Translations under genes and position numbers: made by a program
Source: Enoplolaimus lenunculus
Taxonomy: Eukaryota; Nematoda; Enoplea; Enoplida; Thoracostomopsidae
NCBI GenBank assembly: GCA_030248215.1
Contig: JASANG010003092.1
Location: 1-64,000 of the forward strand
Direction: 5' to 3'
DNA: 64,000 nucleotides
Part shown: piece after piece, positions 13,001-33,780 of the stretch
How positions within the stretch are numbered: the stretch's first letter is position 1
Layout of the letters: each line of letters starts with the position of its first letter
Notes under the pieces: generated by a model
Database searches by the model: none
Told to the model about the DNA's origin: nothing
What the model saw: only the letters and a program-made list of their open reading frames with translations

Positions 13001-14981
13001 GAACGCTTTAAGTCTACCAACGAAACACGAGTTGTAATCTGAATCGGCTTCACTTCTGCTGGCGGAATCTGTGCCGCTTTCTGACTGTCTTCAGGTGACA
13101 GCAGTCCGCCTACCCATCCACTAAGCCCAGACGCATTGGCTAGCCCACGCAGGGCATTGGTTCCAAAATATCCAGCAGCTTGCTTGGCTATCTGTTTCAA
13201 ATCAATCGCCGACCTTGTCGCGTCAGGATTCGGTGCCCAATGAAATCCACAATACGGTTCAGTACCGGTTGTGACGTAAACCGAATACGGTGGTTGATAC
13301 TCATCTGAGCCCCTCAGTGAATCAGAATATCCCCCAATCATTGACGCCGTTACCAATCGCTCTATAATATCGTTTGAATTCGTTGGACTAACCACTGCAT
13401 GACCAGATATCTGTAATCCCGAAGTCAACGAGGAACTTTGCCACCCGTTCGCGATCCACCCGCTTGAGCCAGACATTGAATATTTGGTAAATTTGGGTTG
13501 TACTATAGGATCGATTGACAGCTGTGCTGGAGTTTTCGTTCCAGATCGGACCTGATTTCGAGCTACTCTCAGCGACGTTGCAAGGGACATTCCGTCGATA
13601 CTGGCTAAGATACCGGTCCCATGCAACACGGATAACTCTTGACATGGTTTGACGGGGATTGCTTGGCCAAACTCAATGGACACCACATACGGACACCCAG
13701 TTTCTGATAGATTTCCAGAGCTTCCTAACATTGGACCCGAGGCAGAAGTAAGCGACGCTTGTTGTTCGTTTTTAATCGACGTGCCACAGTATCGTTGTGT
13801 CAAAATTAGTATGCCTTCAGCCGCTGAGTAAAACCTTACTTGACCAGATTCCGTTCCTACAACACACAACGGCCACGACTTTGTATTTGTCGAATTTGAA
13901 GCCAGTTTCGCAGAGACACCATGACGGGCTCCACATACATCGCGTCTGCAATCGGCTGTGGTTGCTGCACTCGCAACCAGAAAGCACACATTGGCCGTAA
14001 TCCAGTCGTCGAGAACAAGTTTTTGGACAATAGTCGGATAGCCAGAATCAGTAGTTGGCGACGAGCTACGTTTAGTCGTCCGCGCAGGCGAGGCATGGGA
14101 GAGTGTGACAAACACTAAACGCTTGCCGTATGCGATCACTAGCACTTTTAGGTCTGGTGAGCAACTGATGAGGCAGTCTTGTAGCCACTGATGCTCTGCA
14201 TGACTGTCAACTGTTTTAGTAGCGGTATCATTCGTTAACTTTGTGTCTTCTAAAAATAAAAAATATGTTAGTAATGCACCAAGGAAAATTTTAGGATATA
14301 TCTGGAAATGTGTTAAGTTAGAACTAATACGTCTCCGTTTTATCAATGTCTGCAAAACGCAGGTTCCGTATAGTTTCTAGTCTGAGCATTGCCATAAAAT
14401 TAAACAGCAGCCATATGTTGACAACTCAAATCTTGCAATAGCAGTAGTGTTAGGCAAAGGGGCCCATGTATAAAACGGGGCCGGAACAGTAGGATAAGCA
14501 TATTACTAAGCCTATGGATGAGCGTATTTCTAAGCCTTGGCAAAAAATAGTCTAAAGCTTAAACTGACTCTACTATAGCCCCTCCGGAAAACGATCCGGC
14601 CCTGTTCTATACATAGGCCGGCAAAGGCTTAGGCATGGTAAGATATAGCGTAAATGTGACGAACATGTGCAACAGTTTTCTGTGCAGCTATGCTCTGAAC
14701 GCTTACCACCAGTAGGCACCCCTAGCTAATAGCAAACTAACCAACCCATCAAACAAAACCTTAACTTTTTGCAGCATTTTGTGTTCAAACAAATCGTTAT
14801 CGTTCAACCAGTCTGTGTTGTCCCAGTTACAAACGCTGCTGCTATTTCGTGACCGGCGTCGACTTAAACCAGTATCAGACACTTGTGCCTGAGAATCTGT
14901 CGTTTCAGTGCATAAAAATTCGCGCAAGGCACGCAACACAGCGCCAGGCAACGCCAATTCATGAACAAGTTTGCACCACAT
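7080..14981 (-). CDS. RAB3GAP2: Rab3 GTPase-activating protein non-catalytic subunit (RAB3GAP2)
   Basis: RAB3GAP2 is the regulatory partner of RAB3GAP1. The complex inactivates Rab3 and activates Rab18 at the ER/Golgi. Exons (minus): exon 1 from ATG 14981; exon 2 to 12811; exon 3 11794-11351; exon 4 10235-7080 (3,156 bp, stop at 7080). Family hallmarks are WLQDCLISCSP, the near-invariant [30 protein letters not shown] (exon 3), PKDRLTRRELG and VRPLTMFYDEKGR (exon 4). The N-terminal beta-propeller-like domain lies mainly in exons 2-3 and the C-terminal domain in exon 4. Exons 2/3 and 3/4 join at phase 0. The exon 1/2 junction is ambiguous: donor 14707 with acceptor 14203 is phase-compatible, while the better acceptor at 14250 would need a weaker phase-1 donor inside exon 1. 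The protein is about 1,750-1,770 residues against about 1,390 in human; the excess appears as serine-rich and acidic insertions. Confidence 0.9.
10926..11263. mobile_element. hAT-like MITE in RAB3GAP2 intron 3
   Basis: The left end CAGGGTGCGACCTGATAT and the right end ATATCCGGTCGCACCCTG are inverted repeats. Interior sequence repeats GATATCCG-like words. The flanks AAATACAT and ATATATAT agree at 6 of 8 bases, a worn 8-bp duplication at best. The 338-bp element has no coding capacity. A related copy lies at 24421-24804 in ACO2. Confidence 0.6.
12089..12767. repeat. VNTR-bearing element just inside RAB3GAP2 intron 2
   Basis: It begins GCAGTGGGACCACATTTATT then GAGCGAAGCTCGAACA, and ends ACGCTTCGCTC, so the ends carry the inverted word GAGCGAAGC/GCTTCGCTC. 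Between them are four diverged tandem units, starting near 12134, 12288, 12463 and 12618 (spacing about 155-175 bp). Each contains AATTAAGCTAATATGCAAAT, TCGGTTTTGGAGGTTTG and CAATTTATTC. The end lies about 44 bp downstream of the 5' splice site at 12811. No open frame. Confidence 0.7.
14461..14619. mobile_element. TTAGGC-array MITE, complete, with perfect 8-bp target duplication
   Basis: The element is flanked by GGCAAAGG on both sides (14453-14460 and 14620-14627). The left end is GGCCCATGTATAAAACGGGG and the right end is CCGGCCCTGTTCTATACAT followed by AGGCC. The interior has degenerate CCTAAG units and the family core AGTCTAAAGCTTAAACTGAC. It is 159 bp, lies in RAB3GAP2 intron 1 and carries no gene. 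The 8-bp duplication fits hAT-, P- or Merlin-type transposition; the GGCC end is not the usual hAT CAG. Confidence 0.8.
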
Positions 14982-16049
14982 TGTAGTAAATTACTTTTAG
15001 GAACATCAAACGTCATACGCTATCCAAATCTATTCCTCCACGTTAAAGCCTAAAACAAACCATTAACGTTGTATTATTGACAATTTCAGATGCGAACCAT
15101 GCACAAACGCGCCACTGAAGTTCTACCTTAAAACTAACGCCTAACTTTCGCACTGGACACAGCACCGAAGTCTTGTAGTCATGCTATGTGAATCACTTCG
15201 TTAGCATTGTAATGTGACTTTCAATGCAAAACTTTCGCTTAGTTATCGACCTGCACGAACTTTGACGTCGGTTGTCGGTTATATTTGCATATGTTGCAAT
15301 TTTATTAAGCCGAAACGCTCATATTTTGTCTTATGTTGCAACAACTAAACAATATTTGTATAAAATTTAATAAATAAACTCTGTGTACAAATTACATTGT
15401 ATTAGTAACAACTACACACACACAACCACACTACGGTTACGATAGAAAATAATACTCAACTCTTAATGTTATCCATCGTTACAACAGTGAGGTGGTATAT
15501 TTTTTCGTTCACAATATTACCAAACCTCAAAACTCGCACAAAACTATGTTATTTTGAAATTGACTACCAATCAATATATCTGTAAAAATAACACCTTCAT
15601 TTTATTGCCAAAATTTTATATTCACCGATGGTATTAATGAGGAACTGATTTTAGCAAACTTTACTGCACCGTTTTGTGTCAAAAGAAATTGATAATCAAA
15701 ATATCGCAAATTAAAATCGATAAATAAAACGGCTAGCATTGAAATTAAAAAATTCGAATGCCAAACAGCGCAGAATGACGGCATATTTCGTACTTGCATC
15801 TTGAGCTCAAATGAAACTTATTAACTATATCACACTGCTGCTACCCACGTCATCCAAAATCGTAAATCTAAAATTCGCATACAACTTGCGCACATGCAGC
15901 ACATCTGTTGCAAACATGGGCCAAACAATACATTATTAAAATATTACTGACATCATTATGAGAAAAACGACAATATCACTATCACTAAATCCGGGTTGGT
16001 ATTGCAAAAAGGTCCGGTTCTGTATGAGCAGTTTGGTTAAACAACATTT
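14982..16049. other. Spacer between ACO2 3' end and RAB3GAP2 start
   Basis: About 1.07 kb of AT-rich sequence holding the RAB3GAP2 promoter side and the ACO2 3' UTR. A minus-strand AATAAA at 15601-15606, about 440 bp past the ACO2 stop, is a candidate poly(A) signal. No TATA box or other regulatory site is convincing, and no repeat family is recognised. Confidence 0.4.
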
Positions 16050-26703
<10,654 letters not shown>

Positions 26704-26774
26704 GGTAACAATTGTGTATTCAGTAAGTATATATGTACAAGCGATCTACCATATACATATATTACATAAATAAC

Positions 26775-27137
26775 TAGAGATGTGCCGATACCAAAATTTT
26801 TGCCGATGCCGATTCTTATTTTCAAATTTTGCCGATGCCGAACCGATGCCGATTTCAACTTTAGTACACCATGCTTAATTAACAGATAGGATACTACATT
26901 ACATCATTATATGAAGACTTAAAAACCCTTAATTTTTTCAAACACAGACGCAAGAAAGATATCAGTTTTTCTGACCGGACACACTGATTTGCGCCCAGAA
27001 ATGAAATTGACAGCATTCAAACTGACTGTGATGTGCAAAAAGTATCGGCAAATAACCGGCAATTTTATGCAGTGCCGATGCCGATACTCACGAAAACTAC
27101 GGATTATTACCGATGCCGATTAATCGGCACATCCCTA
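26775..27137. mobile_element. hAT-like MITE upstream of ACO2
   Basis: The ends TAGAGATGTGCCGAT and ATCGGCACATCCCTA are inverted repeats. The flanks TAAATAAC and ATAATAAC agree at 6 of 8 bases, fitting a worn 8-bp hAT duplication. The interior has repeated GCCGATGCCGAT words near both ends. It lies 72 bp upstream of the ACO2 start codon, so it may overlap the promoter or 5' UTR. Confidence 0.65.
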
Positions 27138-28300
27138 ATAATAACCTATTTGCAGTCAATTACTGCTATTTTTTCATTGTCCCAGCTGAATTCACGGCGC
27201 ATCTTTAAAGATTGTGCAAGGTCGTGTGGTGTGAGGTGTGGGAGGAGGTAGAGGTGGCAATGTGCAGCTATTTGAAGGTGATGGTAATGTACAGGTACCT
27301 GTGTTGCTGTAAAACAATTTAAGCTTGGATTGACGCGGCTCTATTGGTTCAGTTTCTGGGGATGGATACGAGTTATAGCTTTTCGTGGTTTTTAGTGATT
27401 GACAAAATGTCATAGAAGACAAATGTTATGTTGATGTTATATATCTTGACTGGCTCAAAGAGAAAGCTTCTGATTCTGTTGTGTATAGCAAACTGATCCA
27501 AAAATGTTTTGTGTGGTCGGGCAGGGGTCCTGTGGTTGCTCCACAAACACAGCACTTTCGCCCTCAATTGCTGCGGGTGCTGTTTATGCCCTCCAATGGC
27601 CGCTAACGCATGTAACCTCGCCTTTGTGCGGTTACCGTCGGTTGTTACTTGTTTCAGTTATAGTCAATTTTACTAGTTTACGAATGTGCCGTTATTTTGC
27701 CTTATATTGCGTCGATTACCGTTATTTCGTATATTCTGGGTTATTTTTGATGGCGCCCTCCATTTCCCTATTCCATAATCCATACTCGTAAATCTTCCAA
27801 AAATATTCCCGAGAAAATAGTCAGGATTACGGCATAGAATTGCGTCTTATTGGAAATATTGTTTTTGGCCCGAGAAAGTTATTATACAAACTGCGTGTTA
27901 TAGCGTTACGAATTGTACATCGCTTATCGGCGGCTGTTTTAGTGTTGCTGACGTCGTATTATTACTGTAGGGCGGAAACTTTGTGGATTTGCTGGGTCTG
28001 GACTAAATTCATTAATTTTCCTTGTCATATGTCTGTCAACAATTTATGTGTTCGTATTGCTTGAATTAAACCTGTAAAATCCTATGTTAACACTCAAGAG
28101 TGTACTAGCCTAAAATAAAATCATTTAGGATAGCATGCGCCAAGAGCTTACATTTTCGGATATTTTAGCCCCCCAAACAGGGCCAAACTACGAGGTCCAA
28201 AGCTGACATGAGTATAAACTACGTGGAAATATGGTAACTTTTCTCAAGTTTTTTATTAAATACGTGTCAATATTTGAACGTAAATCTGACTTACTCAAGT
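27138..28300. other. Gene-free stretch upstream of ACO2
   Basis: Only short open frames without family features are present: 27504-27791 and 27840-28064 on plus, and two on minus. A GT-rich tract around 27215-27260 is the only compositional oddity. No transposon ends were recognised. Confidence 0.45.
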
Positions 28301-28575
28301 GTGAAGCCGGGTTCACACGTGCGAATTTGTACTACGAGAACTTGCAGCTGCAACTTGCACTTGCTAGTTTTGTCCAAAATTCCGTTCGAAAAACTTGCAG
28401 CTGCAAATAAATCATTAAAAATCATAGCAAAGAATTTAGTTCATGTGTAAATAACCAAGCAGCAAGTTCACTGAATTTATTGCATCCGCTTTCTCATTGG
28501 CTGATGAAAAAATGCAAGTTCGGCATGCAATTTGTAGCTGCAAGTTCTCGCAGCAAAATTTGCAATGTTTGAATA
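28301..28575. mobile_element. Foldback MITE (GCCGGGTTCACACG end)
   Basis: The left part GAGAACTTGCAGCTGCAACT is the inverted copy of AATTTGTAGCTGCAAGTTCT near 28550, making a large foldback. The left terminus GCCGGGTTCACACGTGCG resembles a MITE end common in invertebrates. The right terminus is unclear, so the end coordinate is approximate. Confidence 0.45.
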
Positions 28576-28873
28576 TTGCAAAATTCAAATATCGGTTCAA
28601 TCGCAATCCTTTACTGCCACTAGCTACGTATCTATTCATTAACACAATTAGCTCAAATAAGTCATATAAAAAAGATTTAAACGTGCGCTTAACAGTTCGA
28701 TTTATGGACGACTGTGAAGAATACGGCTTCTACATTTATCGTACAAAAATCGTAACAGATTGGAGACATGTTTTGGAAAAAAATTTTTGTCTACGTTGCA
28801 AAGTGATATTCAAAGGAACTACTTTATTTTGTGAAGTACCACTCGTTCGCTGGATACAAATGTTAGGCATTTG

Positions 28874-29062
28874 GGCCCATGTATAGAAAATGGCCGGAAC
28901 AGTGATAGCAGATTCCTAAGCATAAATCTAAGCGTATGGATGAGCATGTTCCTAAGCCTAAGCCTAAGCCTAAGCCTAAGCAAAATAATTATGCTAAAAA
29001 GCTTAAACTGACTCTATATAGTTCCTCCGAAAAACGATCCGGCTATGTTGTATACAAGGGAA
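28874..29062. mobile_element. TTAGGC-array MITE, with 8-bp target duplication
   Basis: The flanks GGCATTTG (28866-28873) and AGCATTTG (29063-29070) match at 7 of 8. The left end is GGCCCATGTATAGAAAATGG. The interior has four uninterrupted CCTAAG units near 28960-28980, preceded by degenerate ones, and then the core AAAGCTTAAACTGAC. The right end CCGGCTATGTTGTATACAAG is eroded. Confidence 0.7.
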
Positions 29063-29070
29063 AGCATTTG

Positions 29071-31438
29071 TTAGTCTTTTTACTACGTACGATCTAAAGT
29101 TTGCTTTTTTTACAAATTTATCTGGTTTCCTGAGACATGTCTTTTAAGTTCCATTTTAAACTTTAAATCCGGTTTTCGCTTTAAAGTTAAAGAAAGTTTT
29201 CTGTTTGCTAGTTAAGCTGTTAGTAGCTGCAACTATCCTAATTTACTGCTCCCAGTTCTGATTTTGTGCTGAGATATATACTTGAATTTTACCTGTGCTG
29301 TTGGCAAAATATTCGACATTTAAACTTTAAGTTAAAAATGTGAGAAATGCAGTGTTCGGCTTTGTACTGACAATCGAAATTTTTTAAACATTTTCATTAA
29401 GTTGTGTTATCGATAAATTCCTGTCTTGAATACCTTTATGTAATTCGCTGAATTTATATGATATGTTTGTTTTGTAGAAACCAACCAAAAAGTTTAAGTA
29501 GAATTACCGTGGTTTAGCACAGTAATCAACAATTTGTGTATATGGGTACTTCCGGAACACTATATAAATCCCACGTTTAGCATCACACAGTTAACAAGTT
29601 TAAAATACTCCTATTCTAGCCAGACGTACGCATGATGTTACCAAACGGGCACGTGCTTAACTTCGCTTACTGCGCCAACTTTTCAACTTCGGCTAATGCA
29701 TTCAAGTTATACAGGCAAAAATCTCATTATCCGTAAACGCAGAAAAACCTTCGGGCCTGCTGCACACTTTCACGCATGAAATGGTGAACATGTCCATCGT
29801 ATTTTGTAGTTCTATGCATAAATGTACATGCGCCTTGGTACTGACCACTCTTTAGCTTAATTATTCATTACTTTATGGTGGACAAAATGAACCCGATAAC
29901 CTGGCTTCATTGTGTTCTTCAACAACATGCAACTATTTGTTTAAACCAAAGTCGCTGGTCCGTCCTATACTTAATGAAATCATGTATTGGTGCGGGTGTT
30001 CAATTAGGTATGTCTTTATATTTAGTCAATAGCGAAAAGTTAGCCATTGGTCATTGAACGCACCCAAATTACGAATAGTACAATACTTATAAGCATAAAT
30101 TGTTTGTTTGCAGCGCTGTTTCTTTCCTTTCTGGCGCTATGCATTGGTTTTAACGCTTTGAGTGATATAAATTTCATGATAAGCATAAAAATAACGGTAA
30201 CAAATAACGGAATTTTCGGCGTTTCTATATACGTAAACGTAACCGGAAACGAAAACGGGCACCAAATTCTAAAGGAAACGAAAACAGTGCTAATATCCTA
30301 TTTCCACTCTGGTATGCTAATAATTTTTCCGTTCTGTTTTATGCAACTATAACAGTGGGTTGGGTGTATAGTTGAGTTTTAAAACGAAATCATTCAAAAT
30401 TTCAATTTTTAGAATTTAAAAGTTGAACGTTTTATAATTAATCATATTCAAATGTTGTTGAGGTTCTTATTTGTATCTTTTTTGCAATCGCGTTAAACAA
30501 ACAACAGTACACAGTAATGCTCTCGTAGTCCAACTATTTATTTTATTTTTGTTTTCCTCAGCACACTGATCAGATCACAAAGTGGAAACAAACAATTTCT
30601 TCGTCATGGTCTGCTGAAAAGGATTTTGGTTTGTTTTGCCCGTAAACTTTTCCATTGTATTCTAAATGGAAATAGAGTCAAAATTCTGAAAGGGGACTTG
30701 GCACGAAGAGTGTTACGCTTTTACTTCGTATATAAAAAAACTCCAGTAGGTATATACTCCAAAACCTTGAACCCCCCGTGGAGATTTTTTAACGTATAGA
30801 ATGCCGTTTGCTGCTTGCTTCATATGTATAAGTTTACTTGCCGTAAAGTCTCAAACCGTTTTATTATAGTTTATAAAGGCTAGTTTTTCTCGAACATCTT
30901 AACTTTTTACTACCTCAAGTATAAAATTTAAAAGCTGAGTGCACGATCTTCGAAAGACCAAACGTGCGAAAACAACTTATCCCATTCATACATTTAAAAT
31001 TTAAAATTTCATATCAAAGGAAATATTTCGCTAGGACCTAACATAAAAACTAACACCGAAAATATCCGCTCGAAACTGTTTCAAAATGCTAAGTATCACG
31101 CAACGATGTAACTGATAGCGTTTGTTTTTCCTCATCGCGTGATTTTCAGCAACTTTTAATAGTTGTTTGGTCTTGTGTTGTATACTGATGAATTTTAAAC
31201 ATTGCTTTAACTTCTAACGGCTGGGTTTCCGAAACCTTACTTTATTGTTAAGTATTTACTTAAGTTATACTTAAGTAATTACTTAAGTTGACGACTTGTA
31301 AATACTTAAATTTCGAGCAAAATCAAACAAACGCCGAATGACAGGGGAAGTACCTTCTGGAGAGGCCAAATAAATATCAATCCCCCCTCTTATTCGGGTC
31401 ACTACAGTAGCTATTGGGGGTATATTTTTAATCGAGGT
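29071..31438. other. Gene-free stretch
   Basis: Nothing convincing codes here. A frame at 29887-30005 ends at a good donor (TTAG|GTATGT) but has no recognisable content and no partner exon. A GGAAACG-rich element-like patch lies at about 30180-30290, and an ACTTAAGT-rich foldback at about 31220-31300 begins GGCTGGGTTTCCGAAACC, like the one at about 36164. Confidence 0.4.
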
Positions 31439-31709
31439 TTAACCCATTCTCACATTGAGTTGCCTATAGGCAACTCAGCGAAGTGTATATACGTTAAGTA
31501 ATATATATCGCACCGTGTTAAACAATTGCAACACGTATACATAGTACTAAATCACCACAAGACGTGAGAGCCCCTCCAGGCTCGAGCGTCAAGCTCCTAT
31601 AGCTGAGTGGTGATGGTATACGCCTCCCACTCCAGTCACTGGAGTTCGAATCCTAGCATAAAAGTAGATCTCAGGGGAAATAGAAAATATTCATGTTAGA
31701 AAAGGTTAA
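31439..31709 (+). mobile_element. piggyBac-like MITE with tRNA-Gly-like cassette, copy 3 (most complete)
   Basis: TTAA (31439-31442) is followed by CCCATTCTCACATTGAGTTG. The right end is CATGTTAGAAAAGG followed by TTAA (31706-31709). The hairpin GAGTTGCC-TATA-GGCAACTC is intact. The tRNA-like cassette is nearly identical to copies 1 and 2 although they lie about 30 kb away, which suggests recent amplification. The interior has no protein-coding frame. Confidence 0.75.
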
Positions 31710-33400
31710 TATTGTGATCAAAATAGAGATGCATTTTAGTTCAGTTCCGTCAGGTTTGGATAGCATCTATTCTTAGTGAGCGCAGGCTTAGCTTTACGTA
31801 GTATTCTAGTTTTTGGCTGAAAATAAAAAATTCGTTTCTGCTTTGTTTATCACTCAATCTGACATATTAAACAACCAAGGTTATCAATAATTTACGGTGT
31901 ATTGCAAGATATGTATGTTGACAAACTTTGTTGTTTTGTATATAATATAAGACGGAACGACGAACAAAACAAAAATGATTTTTGGTGGAAACTAAAAAAT
32001 TCATTTGTGCTTCGTTCATATATTCAATCTTATATTAACCAGGTTTTTCAGTAATAGCCTATCTTGCAATACGCCACTTATGCTTTGAACTTCTTTACGT
32101 TTTAAGTACATCGTACATTTATGTATTTAATTTGCAGTGAGAGCAGTGGGCCAATACCAGTTCTGCGTTCGTTGAGAATCATAATAAATTACAACCTTTT
32201 GCATATTTCACGCTCAAAAGCCAATTAATTTTGAGAACGTCAACTCATGTTTGGGAAACAGAGAGACTGAGCGATTTTGAGACTGGAATATTCATAGACT
32301 GGAAGGCGTAGGCTTAGTCTTAAGCTTAGACTTAGGCTTATAATATGTTTAGGCTTCCGCTTAAATGTTTTAAGTTAAATTTGGCACCGATGTAAACTTT
32401 GTCTTTGTAGGCAGGCCCCTATAATTAACATGACCCAGAACGTTCATTTTATGTATAATTTCACAGAAATGTGCCTATTAGCACTGTTTAATTGTCGGTG
32501 ACAATTTTTAAAACTACATATGAACGAGTTGTCCATTCAAAGGAGCACTGCCGGAATTCCAAATTGGCACGTGAGGGGTTAAAAAGTTTGCCATAGCGTG
32601 TCGGTTAAGAATTGTCGAGGTATGCTAATATTATCTGCCGACCAAAAAGTATCCATGAATTTATTCAGAAACGTAATTTTCAGTGACAACGCTAAAATCT
32701 TTTTCTGGCATTTAAGACTATTTGCCTAAGAATAACAGGAAAACAGATATTTTTTCTATACAATAATTTTCAGCCTTTATTTTAAATTGTTTTTCGAAAA
32801 TTTTTCGAAAAACAAAAATACTTTTCAAATCAACCTTGCTAATCATATTTCTTAAATGTAATAAATCTTTTCTTAAACAATATTATTTTCTGTGCGCGCT
32901 CATGGCATAAAATAACCCAAATTTTTTTTCAAATACACAGAAATACAATGCGCTGTACTCGAACCCCCTAGACAACCCCAAAAGACTCCAATGAATCTGA
33001 CTTATAGCGCTTTCCATCTTTTGGCCCATTTTGCGTCTCTGGTACAGTATATAATTATTTTCATTTGTCATAATTATTGTTACATAACGCAATATTTTCA
33101 ATACGGCGGCAATATATAAAATATGACTTGGTAAAGCTATAATTAAAAATATTAAATGTGTTTCTTCGTATGACTTAAACGATTTTGAAAAAATTTATTG
33201 GCACGCAAGCATCTGATTTTAAGCTGCGAGAAATATTTAGGAAACAGCGGTGGATCCAGTATTTGATTTTGAGTTTTAAAACCTTACAGGATTTGAAAAA
33301 GCACTCATGGTAAATAGTTCGATAATTGTATAAATTGTAAATAGTATCCAAAGCACCAAAGCATGAATTTTTCAACTAGTTTTTTTTCATATAGCACCAG
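31710..33400. other. Gene-free stretch
   Basis: AT-rich, with a fragment of TTAGGC-like repeats at about 32290-32350. On the minus strand at 32948-33015 is a tRNA-like segment with complementary GCGCT/AGCGC ends and a GGTTCGAGT B-box-like word. No gene was recognised. Confidence 0.4.
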
Positions 33401-33460
33401 TGGCGTATATATCCAAAAACTTCTCACGGGGTGAGTGGGCTGGCAAATGTTATGAAACGC

Positions 33461-33780
33461 AAAAATTGTAAAGTAGAGACAGACCTTATCATTTTATCAC
33501 CAAAAAAGATTCTGAAGAAAAAATGTATTTTTTACAATACAATTTCTGAGGGGAAAAATTGTAAAGTAGAGACAGACCTTATCATTTTATCACTAAAAAA
33601 GATTCTGAAGAAAAAATGTATTTTTACAATACAATTTCTGAGGGGAAAAATTGTAAAGTAGAGACAGACCTTATCATTTTATCACTAAAAAAGATTCTGA
33701 AGAAAAAATGTATTTTTTACAATACAGTTTCTGAGGGGAAAAATTGTAAGGTAGGAAACCTTACCATTTTATCACATTAA
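33461..33780. repeat. Tandem array, unit 92-93 bp, about 3.5 copies
   Basis: Unit starts (AAAAATTGTAAAGTAGAGAC) fall at 33461, 33554, 33646 and 33739. The units are almost identical, so the array is young. Sequence matching this unit in reverse (TTTTTTGGTGATAAAATGAT) occurs at about 47195-47220 next to GGATCTAGACGGAGGCGAG. The array may therefore be the expanded interior of a MITE whose left end is near 33400 (CAGTGGCGTATATATCC). The open frame over the array comes from the repeat length and is not a gene. Confidence 0.8.

Noticed and set aside
27504-28064. Two plus-strand frames upstream of ACO2 as a divergent gene
   Set aside because: No start context, splice structure or recognisable motif. 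The composition resembles the surrounding non-coding DNA.
28497-28886. 129-codon plus-strand frame
   Set aside because: Its 5' part is the inverted arm of a foldback MITE and its 3' end runs into the TTAGGC MITE at 28874. No domain is visible.
29887-30005. Frame ending at a good donor (TTAG|GTATGT) as a first exon
   Set aside because: No partner exon in phase with recognisable sequence was found, and the peptide has neither a signal peptide nor a domain.
33431-33661. 76-codon frame with repeated Lys-rich motifs
   Set aside because: It is a translation of the 93-bp tandem array; the frame is open only because of the unit composition.
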